DNA of 64,000 nucleotides from Mucilaginibacter conchicola (GCF_003432115.1 NZ_QWDC01000004.1:186765-250764), one strand, 5' to 3'; counted from the stretch's first letter, positions 9,086-17,249 are shown. Made by a program: numbers and translations. The notes: generated by a model not told the origin, from the sequence alone.

Positions 9086-9266
9086 GGGTAGCTCCTACGG
9101 AGCAAAATAAATTGGCCGGTTTAAGCTACAAAGCGGTTGTCCCTACGGGACAGGAAATGGAGTGCCTTATAACTATCAATATCGGAATCAAGACAGATGC
9201 CTCGTTAAAGGCTACCGCTTTGTAGAAAATGCAGACCAAAGATATTTTGCTCCGTAGGAGCTACCC
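9086..9266. mobile_element. MITE-like palindromic element with 24-bp inverted ends
   Basis: Bases 9086-9109 are the exact reverse complement of 9243-9266 (24/24), each containing the palindrome CTCCTACGGAG or its inverse. Further in, CTACAAAGCGGT (9126-9137) pairs with ACCGCTTTGTAG (9214-9225), and there is a small hairpin TGTCCC/GGGACA (9138-9152). It carries no ORF, and no target-site duplication could be seen. It fits a non-autonomous transposable palindrome or a structured repeat. Confidence 0.7.
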
Positions 9267-9306
9267 GCTTCGCAAATACTCAAGGTAAGCACCTTCATTA
9301 TCGTTG

Positions 9307-9326
9307 CCGTCGGCCTCAGCCAACGG
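9307..9326. repeat. CCGTCGGC/CCAACGG hairpin, isolated copy
   Basis: CCGTCGGCCTCAGCCAACGG, a member of the same hairpin family as 8730-8867, lies 102 bp before the start of the OmpR-type regulator. Confidence 0.75.
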
Positions 9327-9428
9327 TATGCGCTTTTTTACCCATTTTTATTTTATTATGTATACATATTAAAAGTTACGCATAAAACCTTTATTTTGTA
9401 CACTTGGTTATACCCTAAAACCACATAA

Positions 9429-10127
9429 ATGAAAGTATTGGTTGTTGAAGATGAACCCGGGCTGGTTTCTGTAATAGTACGCGGACTAACCGAAGCCGGT
9501 ATGGAAGTTAGCGTTGCCGCCGATGGCAACACCGGCCTGGAAATGGCCAAGGCCCATCAGTTCGACATCATTATACTGGATATTATGTTACCGGGCATGA
9601 ATGGCATACAGGTGTGTAAAGAGATCCGCAAGGAAAATGAAACCGTTGCGATCCTGATGCTTACCGCCCTCTCGAGTACCGAAAACGTGGTGACAGGCCT
9701 CAATGCCGGTGCCGATGATTACCTTGCCAAACCATTTAAATTTCCTGAATTGGAAGCACGCATCCGCACCCTGGTGCGCCGTACAAAAGTTGGCGGGGTA
9801 CAAAAAACGGTGGTTAGCGTGGGCGGCTTAGAGGTTGATACTACATCAAAAACCGTTAAACGTAACGAAAAATCAATTAGCCTTACTGCTACCGAATATC
9901 ACCTGCTTGAGTATTTCATCAAGAACCAGAACATGGTGTTATCGCGCATACAGATACTGGAGAACGTTTGGGATATTGATTTTAACATGGGTACCAACGT
10001 GGTAGATGTTTACGTAAACTACCTGCGCAAAAAGCTGGATAACGGTTACGATACCAAACTGATACACACCGTTTTTGGTATGGGCTACATGTTTAAGCCG
10101 GAGAACGCTAATGAAGCTGCAAACTAA
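9429..10127 (+). CDS. OmpR/PhoB-family response regulator
   Basis: A 232-residue regulator with a receiver domain (1-120) and a winged-helix DNA-binding domain (about 128-227). The acidic residues are E7, D8 and E9, the phosphoacceptor is D51 (IIILDIMLPGMNG), the switch Thr is in MLTALS, and the lysine is in DYLAKPFK. The output domain shows LTATEYHLLEYF, the turn NVVDVYVNYLRKKL, and the final hairpin IHTVFGMGYMF. It overlaps the kinase gene by 17 bp, so the two are translationally coupled. Likely targets include the operon starting at 11712, whose leader has repeated TTCTAAT sites at about 11-bp spacing, the usual arrangement for this family. Confidence 0.96.
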   Translation: MKVLVVEDEPGLVSVIVRGLTEAGMEVSVAADGNTGLEMAKAHQFDIIILDIMLPGMNGIQVCKEIRKENETVAILMLTALSSTENVVTGLNAGADDYLAKPFKFPELEARIRTLVRRTKVGGVQKTVVSVGGLEVDTTSKTVKRNEKSISLTATEYHLLEYFIKNQNMVLSRIQILENVWDIDFNMGTNVVDVYVNYLRKKLDNGYDTKLIHTVFGMGYMFKPENANEAAN

Positions 10128-11469
10128 AATAACGCTGCTTTTTGTTGCCATTTCTACTGTGGGGCTTATCCTGCTCAATGCCTCTATCTTTTACTTTGTA
10201 TCTGAGTTTAATTTTGAGGATTTCTTTAAACGCCTGGAAGCCCGCGTAAACCTTGCTGCCGAAACCAATATCGACCCCGATAAAGAATCGCTTGCTTATA
10301 AGCATGTGCGCCAGCAATACCTGGAGAAACTGGCCAACGAAACCGAGTTTATCGCTAAAATAGATTCTGCAAAAAAGCCTGCATTTAATCGTGTAGAAGG
10401 CCTGCCCGATGAATTTTATCGCACGGTATTATCAGGCCAAAAGGCGCGATATATCAGCCATAATCATTTTTACGCAGGGCGGATGTTCGCCAAAAGCAGC
10501 GGTAAGTACATCGTAATCGTAACCGCTAATGACCCTTATGGCTTTAAGGAACTGGCCCAGCTGAAGCGGGTACTTATCCTTGTATTTATAACCTTTATTG
10601 TGCTGGCTTATATTGCCGGTAAGGCATTTTCCTATTTCACCGTACAGCCGGTGCGTAACATTATTAAAGGGGTAAAAAATATCACGGCCAATAACCTGCA
10701 CATGCGTTTGGACGAGGTAAAAGGTAAGGATGAGATAACTGAACTGGTGCAAACCTTCAATAACATGCTCACCCGGTTGGAGACCTCTTTTGAAACACAA
10801 AACAACTTTGTAAGCAATGCCTCGCACGAGCTGCGTACACCACTTACCATTATCTCCGGCGAGACCCAACTGTTGCTTACCGGTAATAAGGTGAACGAAC
10901 AGGGCCGCCAATCGGTACAAACCATTATGGATGAAGCAGAGAAGCTGACCGGCATCCTGGAAGGGTTGCTTGGCCTGGCCCAAACCGGGTTTGACGGTAA
11001 AAAGCAACACTGGCACAAGATCCGTATTGATGAACTGATCTTAGAGGTGGCAGAATCGGTTAAGAAAACAAACCCCGGCAGTATCATCGACCTCGATTTT
11101 GCAAACCTACCCGAGGATGAGAATATGCTTTACACAGAAGGGAATATCAACCTGTTAAGGCTGGCCTTGAGTAACATCGTATCAAACGCCTGCAAGTATT
11201 CAAACAACAGCCCGGTGAGTGTGCAGCTGTCGTCATATACCGGCCGTATCGTTATCAGCGTAACCGATAGGGGGATCGGTATCCCGCAAGAAGAGCAGGC
11301 TTATGTGTTCGTGCCTTTCTTCAGGGCATCAAATACCGGCGATTTTCATGGCTATGGTATCGGCCTGCCGCTTACGCAGAATATCATTCGCCTGCACAAT
11401 GGCGCTATCGGCATCCGCTCAAAAGAGCAGGAAGGTACCGAGATACAGGTGATTCTGCCGGTGGCTTAA
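10111..11469 (+). CDS. Sensor histidine kinase (HAMP, HisKA, HATPase)
   Basis: A 452-residue kinase. Start ATG 10111 lies inside the end of the regulator gene; an upstream in-frame ATG at 10075 is less likely because it delays the membrane helix. It has TM1 (about 10-30), a periplasmic sensor region of about 120 residues without a recognised fold, TM2 (153-172), HAMP (about 173-226), HisKA with H239 in SNASHELRTPLT, and HATPase_c with NIVSNACKYS, DRGIGIP and GYGIGLPL. It should phosphorylate the OmpR-type regulator. The signal is unknown. Confidence 0.95.
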   Translation: MKLQTKITLLFVAISTVGLILLNASIFYFVSEFNFEDFFKRLEARVNLAAETNIDPDKESLAYKHVRQQYLEKLANETEFIAKIDSAKKPAFNRVEGLPDEFYRTVLSGQKARYISHNHFYAGRMFAKSSGKYIVIVTANDPYGFKELAQLKRVLILVFITFIVLAYIAGKAFSYFTVQPVRNIIKGVKNITANNLHMRLDEVKGKDEITELVQTFNNMLTRLETSFETQNNFVSNASHELRTPLTIISGETQLLLTGNKVNEQGRQSVQTIMDEAEKLTGILEGLLGLAQTGFDGKKQHWHKIRIDELILEVAESVKKTNPGSIIDLDFANLPEDENMLYTEGNINLLRLALSNIVSNACKYSNNSPVSVQLSSYTGRIVISVTDRGIGIPQEEQAYVFVPFFRASNTGDFHGYGIGLPLTQNIIRLHNGAIGIRSKEQEGTEIQVILPVA

Positions 11470-11512
11470 AATTCGACATTCTCACACTGAGGTACATAAT
11501 CCGGTAGATCTG

Positions 11513-11656
11513 CTCTAATAATTTTCTAATGGCTGGCGGTTGCTTGTTAGAGGCTTCTAATATCTGCACACAAATCCGCCTTTACGTTTATAAATCGCTG
11601 TAGTTAATTTTTTTAATTCTAATCATCTTCTAAGAACCGTCTTAATCCTTTCTAAT
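11513..11656 (+). promoter_or_regulatory. Repeated TTCTAAT sites, probable response-regulator binding array
   Basis: The heptamer TTCTAAT occurs at 11524, 11555, 11617 and 11650, with close variants CTCTAAT at 11513 and TTCTAAG at 11628. Spacings are 11, 31, 62, 11 and 22 bases, close to multiples of one helical turn; a weaker match (TCTTAAT, 11640) sits near the missing 11-bp step. Direct repeats spaced 11 bp are the rule for OmpR/PhoB-family sites. The array ends 55 bp before the UspA-like start, where an activator would sit. Assignment to the adjacent regulator is inference. Confidence 0.55.
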
Positions 11657-11711
11657 GGGCCAATAGTAGTATTGCATTATACCGATTGATGTTTCACTAA
11701 ACGCAATACTT

Positions 11712-12206
11712 ATGAAAACCATTCTTATTCCAACTGACTACCAGGCCTCGTCTTTAGATTGCGTACCTGCTATATGCAGTCGTTTTAAGGATGAGGAGCT
11801 GAATTTGATCTTTGTGCATGTTTTTAAACTATCAGACTCTTTAACTGATGTGCTGATGCTAAGCCGCCGCAGCCGCGAGTATGAGCAGGTAAGCGACGAG
11901 TTTTTTAACCGTATGGAAGCATTGCGCAAACAATACACGCAGATAAACAACGTGAAGATCGAGTTCCTGTACGGCAGCACACTCAATATGTTCAAAACCT
12001 TTATTGAGGCCAACGAAGTTGACGCCGTTATTGAACTTGAGGATAGCGGTTTTAACCCTATTCACCGCTCCAGTATCGACCCTACATTGCTTGTGAAACG
12101 CAGTGGCCTGCCGGTAATAAGTACCAACAACCGTACTTATGCCCGCATTAAACAGCCGGATGCAGAACCTGTGCACGAGCCGCAGGAAGAGTTAACAGAA
12201 ATGTGA
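11712..12206 (+). CDS. Universal-stress-protein-like protein
   Basis: A 164-residue protein with the first half of the UspA fold: the strand MKTILIPTDYQASS at the N-terminus, then LNLIFVHVF, and an EANEVDAVIELEDS segment in the place of the UspA 'adlIVmGt' strand. The ATP-binding GxxGS loop of canonical UspA is not evident, so it probably does not bind ATP. The C-terminal tail is acidic (EPVHEPQEELTEM). It is followed after 22 bp by a bestrophin gene, so both are likely one transcript, controlled by the upstream TTCTAAT array and the neighbouring two-component pair. Confidence 0.75.
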   Translation: MKTILIPTDYQASSLDCVPAICSRFKDEELNLIFVHVFKLSDSLTDVLMLSRRSREYEQVSDEFFNRMEALRKQYTQINNVKIEFLYGSTLNMFKTFIEANEVDAVIELEDSGFNPIHRSSIDPTLLVKRSGLPVISTNNRTYARIKQPDAEPVHEPQEELTEM

Positions 12207-12228
12207 TACCCCTTAAAGCATTTACCCT

Positions 12229-13158
12229 ATGTTACTGAAAGAGAATATCCCGGTTTTATACATCCTGGGGAAAATAAAAAAAGAACTGATACTGGTAACA
12301 GTGTACTCGGTGCTGATAGCCATCATGTACAATACTTTTCATGTTACCCGTATCTCTATTCCTATTGCCGTGCCAACCATTTTGGGTACGGTGATATCAT
12401 TACTATTGGCCTTTAAATCAAACCAGGCGTACGATCGCTGGTGGGAAGCGCGTACGCTCTGGGGGGCCATAGTTAACGATGTACGCAGCTTTACCCGCCA
12501 GCTGCTCACCTTTGTTGATGCCCCTTACCACGAGGGCGAACGCAAAGCTTTTGTTGACCGTGTTGCCAAACGCCAGATAGCCTGGTGTTTTGCCCTTAGC
12601 CGCAACCTGCGCAAACAGGATCCGCTGCACGGCCTGGAGAAATACCTCAGCAAAGAAGATATCGATTACATCAGCAAGTATGATAACGTACCCGTGGCCA
12701 TACTTGAACTGCAAGGTGCCGATATACGCAGTGCCTACAAACTGGGTTGGATAAACGAGTTTCAACAGGTGGCGTTAGACGAAACCCTAACCCGTTTCAG
12801 TAACGAGATGGGCGGTTGCGAGCGTATCAAGAATACGGTGTTCCCGGTTACCTATGCCGCCTACATCCACTTTTCGATATTGTTATTTGTGTTGATGTTG
12901 CCGTTTGGTTTGATAGAGTATTTCGGCATTGTGGAAGTGCCTGTGGTTATTGCCATTGCAACCTCATTCTTCCTGATAGAGAGCATGGCCATACACCTGC
13001 AGGATCCGTTTGAGAACAAGCCTACCGATACGCCAACCATCACCATATCGCGCACAATTGAGCGAGATGTGGTACAAATGCTTAAAGAAAAAGAAAAGTA
13101 TGAACTGGCTGTTGCAGGCGGCGGGTTCAACAACTCAAAGATGTTCTACATTCTATAA
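12229..13158 (+). CDS. Bestrophin-family anion channel
   Basis: A 309-residue protein of the bestrophin/UPF0187 family. The family hallmark is seen as SNQAYDRWWEARTLWG (residues about 64-79) after the first hydrophobic segments, with later helices ILLFVLMLPFGLIEYFG and VVIAIATSFFLI, and the C-terminal DPFENKPTDTP motif that follows the channel in bacterial bestrophins. These are pentameric channels of the inner membrane, known to pass anions or, in some bacteria, sodium. It is co-transcribed with a UspA-like gene, which suggests a role in ion homeostasis under stress. The start is ATG 12229. Confidence 0.9.
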   Translation: MLLKENIPVLYILGKIKKELILVTVYSVLIAIMYNTFHVTRISIPIAVPTILGTVISLLLAFKSNQAYDRWWEARTLWGAIVNDVRSFTRQLLTFVDAPYHEGERKAFVDRVAKRQIAWCFALSRNLRKQDPLHGLEKYLSKEDIDYISKYDNVPVAILELQGADIRSAYKLGWINEFQQVALDETLTRFSNEMGGCERIKNTVFPVTYAAYIHFSILLFVLMLPFGLIEYFGIVEVPVVIAIATSFFLIESMAIHLQDPFENKPTDTPTITISRTIERDVVQMLKEKEKYELAVAGGGFNNSKMFYIL

Positions 13159-13254
13159 CAATGTGATTTAAGACCAACTGTGATTAATACCTAAGGGCTG
13201 CCCGGCGCGATGCATGGCACCCTTTTTATTTTATGAGGGATTAGGTTTATAACC

Positions 13255-13346
13255 ATGTCATTGCGAGGAGCGACAGCGACGCGGCAATCTCGTCGCTGAA
13301 AGAATTTTAACGCGAGGAGATTGCCACGCTACGCTCGCAATGACAT
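13255..13346. repeat. GTCATTGCGAG-type palindromic repeat, copy 2
   Basis: ATGTCATTGCGAG (13255-13267) is the exact inverse of CTCGCAATGACAT (13334-13346). Inside, GGCAATCTC and GAGATTGCC also pair. It belongs to the same family as the elements at 32-121 and 63542-63630, but its interior differs. Confidence 0.85.
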
Positions 13347-13483
13347 ATTTAATAATATAGCATAATAACATAGCACCCAACCCAACGCCACCGAACAAGG
13401 CGACATAACGTAACGTGCGATAACCACAGGCCTTGATAAAGCACAATCATTGTAGCGCGTTACCAAGTCGCGACTTTTCTTTG

Positions 13484-13514
13484 GTTACTTTCTTTTGAGA
13501 GAAAAGAAAGTAAC
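13484..13514. repeat. GTTACTTTCTTTT hairpin
   Basis: GTTACTTTCTTTT (13484-13496) pairs perfectly with AAAAGAAAGTAAC (13502-13514) across a 5-base loop. It is far from the bestrophin stop and lacks a following T-run, so it looks like a dispersed repeat and not a terminator. Confidence 0.7.
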
Positions 13515-13574
13515 ACATCCACTGATATTTTATATTGCTCATTACCATTCCTAACGAAGAACCTCAGCGAAGCT

Positions 13575-13994
13575 TTATTTTACTTTATTCTGAAGGCGTG
13601 ATGGAAAATTACTCATCATAACAGGCGGCGGATATACACCCGGCGGCAGTGCCGTTAACTGATATTTTTGGTAGTTGCCACTTTTATTTTTAAGCCATAC
13701 CCAAGGGCCTATATCACCACTATATATCCACAGTTGATCCTCGTTATCAAGCCATGCAAACCAGCGCGAATAGATGCTGGCGTGTTCATCATCAGAAACA
13801 AGTACCTTACCGGCTTTTGACAGCTGATATCTTAAAAGGCCATCTTCTTCCCAGGTGTGTAGCGTGAGATTTTCCTTTTCATTGGTGTAAGTACCCAACC
13901 TGTCTATATAGCCTTTCTGCCAGTTTTTAACTGCTGCCGTATGCCTGCAGGCACACAGCATCAAAAACATCGATATTAACAGGATGGGTTTCAT
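13575..13994 (-). CDS. Putative lipoprotein
   Basis: A 139-residue protein with a lipoprotein signal peptide (lipobox LCAC, Cys16) followed by a small domain with Trp-rich strands (LHTWEEDGLLRYQLSKAG, WFAWLDNEDQLWIYSGD). No family was recognised. Its ATG lies 3 bp beyond the stop of the receiver-flavoprotein gene, so it is the third gene of that operon. It may be an envelope component of the same stress pathway, but nothing in the sequence shows a function. Confidence 0.8.
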   Translation of the reverse strand: MKPILLISMFLMLCACRHTAAVKNWQKGYIDRLGTYTNEKENLTLHTWEEDGLLRYQLSKAGKVLVSDDEHASIYSRWFAWLDNEDQLWIYSGDIGPWVWLKNKSGNYQKYQLTALPPGVYPPPVMMSNFPSRLQNKVK

Positions 13995-13997
13995 GCG

Positions 13998-15656
13998 TTA
14001 CACCTCATTTAAATACTTATGCACAAAGCTTATAGCCATTGAGCCTTCGCCTACGGCGGAGGCTACACGGTTCATGGCGCCGGCGCGTACATCGCCGGCG
14101 GCAAAAATGCCGGGGCAACTGGTCTCCAGCAGGTATGGGTCGCGGTTATTTTTCCATGTTTTCGGGAAGTCGGGGCAAAGGTTAAGGTCGCGGCCGGTCT
14201 CTATAAAACCACGGTCGTTTACCAGGATATCTTTGCACAGCCATTCGGTATACGGGCGGGCACCGATGAAGATATATAACGCATCGGCATCAACGGTAGT
14301 TACCTCGCCGGTGTTAAGGTCTTTAATGTTTAGTTTCTGCAGGTTTTCATCGCCCATGGCCTCGGTGATTTCGGTACAAGGCATCAGTTTGATGTTAGGC
14401 TGGCCGCCTATCTGGTCGATAAGGTACGACGACATGGTTTCCTCTAACGAGGGCTTCCTGATCAGGATAAATACCTCTTTGGCAAATTTAGAAAGGTACA
14501 TGGCCGCCTGGCCTGCAGAGTTACCGCCGCCCACTACGTATACGTGTTTATCCTTACATGATGCAGCCTCTGTCATGGCGGCACCGTAGTAGATGCCAGC
14601 ACCTGTAAATTTATCAATGCCTTTGGTGGTTAACTGGCGGTAATCAACACCGGTTGTAATAATGACGGATTTAGTGATCACCTCGGTATCATCATCCAAA
14701 ACCAAAGTTTTGTAAGAGCCTTCCGTTTTTATTTGTTTAACCGCCTGCGGCGATAAAAATTCGGTACCAAATCTCGACGACTGAGTAATGGCCCTGCGCG
14801 TAAGATCGGCACCGCTTAAGCCGGATGGGAAACCCAGGTAGTTCTCTATCCGCGAACTGGTACCCGCCTGCCCGCCGGGAACTTTCTTTTCTATCAGTAA
14901 AGTTTTCAATCCTTCTGATGATCCGTAAACCGAGGCCGCCAGCCCTGCCGGACCAGCACCGATGATCACCACATCATACAGTTCGTTCTTGGCAGATTGG
15001 GTTAAACCTATCTTACCGGCAAGATCTTTAAGAGTAGGGGTTTTCATCACCGCGCCATCGGCACAAACAATAGCAGGCAGGTCTTTAGCCTCAAGCTTGT
15101 TGATCTTGATAAGCGATTTTGCTTCATCCGTATTGGCATCCAGCCACTGGTACGGCACCAGGTATCCCGACAGGAACTCTTTTATATCGTGCGATTTTGG
15201 CGAGTACTGGTAGCCCACCACTTTAATGCCGTGGAAGTCGGGCTTGTAAACACCTTTCCAGTCTTCCAACAAATCGGTAATAACGGGGTATAGCTTTTCC
15301 TCGGGCGGATCCCAAGGCTTGGTTAAATAATAATCCAGCTTCACCTCGTTAATGGCTTTAATGGCAGCATCAGTATCGGCATAAGCGGTAAGCAGCACCC
15401 GTTTGGCATTGGGGAAATACTGCATGGTTTGGCAAAGAAAATCAACACCATCCATCTCGGGCATGCGCTGGTCTGAAAGAAACAAGGCAACGGTTTCGCC
15501 TTTGTTCTTCAGGTCAAGCAGGCTATCCAGTGCTTCTTTGGCCGAGGCTGTGCTCAGCACGCGGTAATGTTCGCGGTATTGTGTTTTTAAGTCGCGGCTT
15601 ATGGCGCGCAAAACTTGTTGGTCGTCGTCAATTACAAATATGATGGGGTTACTCAT
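13998..15656 (-). CDS. Response-regulator receiver fused to thioredoxin-reductase-like flavoprotein
   Basis: A 552-residue fusion. Residues 1-130 are a receiver domain (D10/D11, phosphoacceptor D62 in FLSDQRMPEMDG, K113 in LTKPWD). Residues 140-215 resemble a glutaredoxin/thioredoxin-like domain in which the active-site cysteines are replaced (GYQYSPKSHD). Residues 225-552 are a thioredoxin-reductase-like module with FAD motif GAGPAG (233-238), NAD(P) motif GGGNSAG (376-382) and the C-terminal FAD motif GIFAAGDVR (517-524). The redox CxxC of true TrxR, expected near 357-360, reads YGAA. It can thus bind FAD and NAD(P)H but not carry out thioredoxin disulfide exchange in the known way. It sits 12 bp after a cNMP-domain histidine kinase, the likely source of phosphate. 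Confidence 0.93.
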   Translation of the reverse strand: MSNPIIFVIDDDQQVLRAISRDLKTQYREHYRVLSTASAKEALDSLLDLKNKGETVALFLSDQRMPEMDGVDFLCQTMQYFPNAKRVLLTAYADTDAAIKAINEVKLDYYLTKPWDPPEEKLYPVITDLLEDWKGVYKPDFHGIKVVGYQYSPKSHDIKEFLSGYLVPYQWLDANTDEAKSLIKINKLEAKDLPAIVCADGAVMKTPTLKDLAGKIGLTQSAKNELYDVVIIGAGPAGLAASVYGSSEGLKTLLIEKKVPGGQAGTSSRIENYLGFPSGLSGADLTRRAITQSSRFGTEFLSPQAVKQIKTEGSYKTLVLDDDTEVITKSVIITTGVDYRQLTTKGIDKFTGAGIYYGAAMTEAASCKDKHVYVVGGGNSAGQAAMYLSKFAKEVFILIRKPSLEETMSSYLIDQIGGQPNIKLMPCTEITEAMGDENLQKLNIKDLNTGEVTTVDADALYIFIGARPYTEWLCKDILVNDRGFIETGRDLNLCPDFPKTWKNNRDPYLLETSCPGIFAAGDVRAGAMNRVASAVGEGSMAISFVHKYLNEV

Positions 15657-15668
15657 GTGCTAAAAAAA

Positions 15669-17069
15669 CTAATTGTCGTTGATAGGGAAACAAACAGTGA
15701 ACTCGGTATTGCCCGGTTCAGATTTTACCTTAACCGTGCCGTTATGCTGGCGAATAATGCGGGTAACCACATCCAGGCCAAGGCCGGTGCCTTTGCCCAT
15801 TTCCTTAGTGGTAAAAAACGGATCAAAGATCTGCGATTGGATCTCGGCCGGTATGCCGGGGCCATTGTCATGGATGTACACGCAAACAAACTTGCCATCT
15901 TTTTGGGTACGGACCTCTAACACGCCGCCCGCCTGCCCGTCCAACGCGTCAATGGCGTTATCTACCAGGTTGGTCCAAACCTGGTTAAGTTCACCGGCGA
16001 GTGCTTTAACTTGGGGTAGGGTGGTGTCAAAATCTTCTTTTACCTCAATATTGGCTTTGCGCAACTTATAGTTGAGCATGGTAAGCGTATTACGGATGCC
16101 GGCATGTATATCCAGCATCTGCTTGTCGGTATCCCTATCCATGTGGGTAAAGGTTTTTACCGAGCTTACCAGTTCTGAGATACGGTGCGATGCATCGCGG
16201 ATATCGGCCACCATCTTTTCCTGCAGCAGGTAATTGTTCATCCAGGCTAAAACTACATCCAGTTTGGGCGATGGGGTACAGCTGTTCAAATGTTCCAGAT
16301 CAGCCGTGCCGAAGCCGAACTCTACAAAGTTTTCGGCTATATCAAGGTCTTTAATGTTATGATCAAGCAGCCAGTCGGTCAGTTCATCCTCGTTATCGGC
16401 GCGCTGCATCATGCTTAGCACGGGGCGCTCGGCATCGGTGGTTTTTTTGATGAGCAGGTTGTTGATACTGTCGATCTTCTCGGGCAGCATATCAATGGCG
16501 GCCACATCTTTAAACAGCTCGGGCAGGTTTTGTACCTGGCATTGCAGTGCCGATGCACCGCGCGTAATGGCCGATGCAGGGTTATTCAACTCGTGCGCCA
16601 ACCCTGCGGATAGCTTGCCCAATGCAAACATCTTCTCGTTTTGTTGTTGTAGGGAAGTAAAATCGCGCACGCGGCTGGTCATGGCGTGTACCATGGCCTC
16701 GGTGAGTTCGTAATTTAGTTTAATGCCCTCTTTTATTTTTTCTTTGGGAATGAACAGTGCACGGCAAGGCTGTATGCACTCGCTGTAGCCCGGTGTTTTT
16801 ACACCACGGCTAAAAGGCAGATATCCCGTAACGGTGCCGGGTTGTATAACAGTTATCTCGCGCAGCTTACCGTTCTGGTCGCTCAGTATGCGGATGCGGC
16901 CCTCGATCAGTATATATGTTTTATCAAGCGCCTGGCCTTTCTCAAACACGCGGCCACCAACTTCAATTTCTTCGGTTTCGCCGTTATCCAGCAACCATTG
17001 CAATTGGTCATCGGGTACGCCCTCAAAGGCTGGCACAGCTTTTAATTCGGCTAATGTTACTTTATTCAT
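15669..17069 (-). CDS. Cyclic-nucleotide-binding-domain histidine kinase
   Basis: A 466-residue soluble kinase. Residues 10-115 form a cNMP-binding/Crp-like domain (GQALDKTYILIEGRIRIL, PGTVTGYLPF). A helical linker leads to a HisKA-like domain with H159 in LAHELNNPASAI, the HELNNP form typical of NtrB-like kinases. The HATPase_c domain follows with NLVDNAIDAL, HDNGPGIP and GKGTGLGLDV. No membrane segment is seen, so it senses a cytoplasmic ligand or state. It is the first gene of an operon with the receiver-flavoprotein and a lipoprotein. The cyclic nucleotide pocket lacks an obvious conserved Arg, so the ligand may not be cAMP. Confidence 0.92.
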   Translation of the reverse strand: MNKVTLAELKAVPAFEGVPDDQLQWLLDNGETEEIEVGGRVFEKGQALDKTYILIEGRIRILSDQNGKLREITVIQPGTVTGYLPFSRGVKTPGYSECIQPCRALFIPKEKIKEGIKLNYELTEAMVHAMTSRVRDFTSLQQQNEKMFALGKLSAGLAHELNNPASAITRGASALQCQVQNLPELFKDVAAIDMLPEKIDSINNLLIKKTTDAERPVLSMMQRADNEDELTDWLLDHNIKDLDIAENFVEFGFGTADLEHLNSCTPSPKLDVVLAWMNNYLLQEKMVADIRDASHRISELVSSVKTFTHMDRDTDKQMLDIHAGIRNTLTMLNYKLRKANIEVKEDFDTTLPQVKALAGELNQVWTNLVDNAIDALDGQAGGVLEVRTQKDGKFVCVYIHDNGPGIPAEIQSQIFDPFFTTKEMGKGTGLGLDVVTRIIRQHNGTVKVKSEPGNTEFTVCFPINDN

Positions 17070-17156
17070 GGGTAGGGGCTAAAGTATGTACAAGTATAGT
17101 GGTAATTTGTGAATTGTTAATGGTTGATTGGGGGAGTAGTGAGTTGTTAAAAAGCA

Positions 17157-17249
17157 TGTCATTTCGAACGAGCGACAGCGAGGAGAAATCTTCTGCACTG
17201 TAAGTATCGCACGTAGAAGATTTCTCCTCGTACCTCGTTCGAAATGACA
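17157..17249. repeat. GTCATTTCGAACGAG palindromic repeat
   Basis: TGTCATTTCGAACGAG (17157-17172) is the exact inverse of 17234-17249, and CGAGGAGAAATCTTCT pairs with AGAAGATTTCTCCTCG inside. The 93-bp element lies between the divergent kinase operon and the VOC gene. It is a relative of the GTCATTGCGAG family with a different body. Confidence 0.85.

Larger units (their letters stand above)
8703..9428. other. Repeat-rich intergenic region
   Basis: A 726-bp stretch without a convincing gene. It holds at least four hairpins built on CCGTTGGCT/AGCCAACGG (8730-8867), two terminator-like hairpins (8918-8943 and 9022-9058), a 181-bp element with perfect inverted ends (9086-9266), and one more CCGTCGGC hairpin (9307-9326) about 100 bp ahead of the OmpR-type regulator. 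A 62-codon open frame from TTG 8903 runs through both terminator-like hairpins and is not credited. Confidence 0.8.
13159..13574. other. Intergenic region with two palindromic repeats
   Basis: These 416 bases between the bestrophin gene and the lipoprotein gene hold a 92-bp GTCATTGCGAG-type repeat (13255-13346) and a perfect 13-bp hairpin (13484-13514). No gene-like ORF was found. Confidence 0.8.

Noticed and set aside
8903..9091. A 62-codon open frame on the plus strand (TTG start) after the TPR kinase
   Set aside because: It runs through two terminator-like hairpins and ends inside the MITE-like element; no typical start context or protein-like composition.
13484..13514. Terminator of the bestrophin gene
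   Set aside because: It lies over 300 bp after the stop, with no T-run; better seen as a dispersed hairpin repeat.
13998..15656. Authentic thioredoxin reductase (trxB)
   Set aside because: The redox CxxC is missing (YGAA at the expected place), and the N-terminal receiver and cysteine-less thioredoxin-like domain set it apart.
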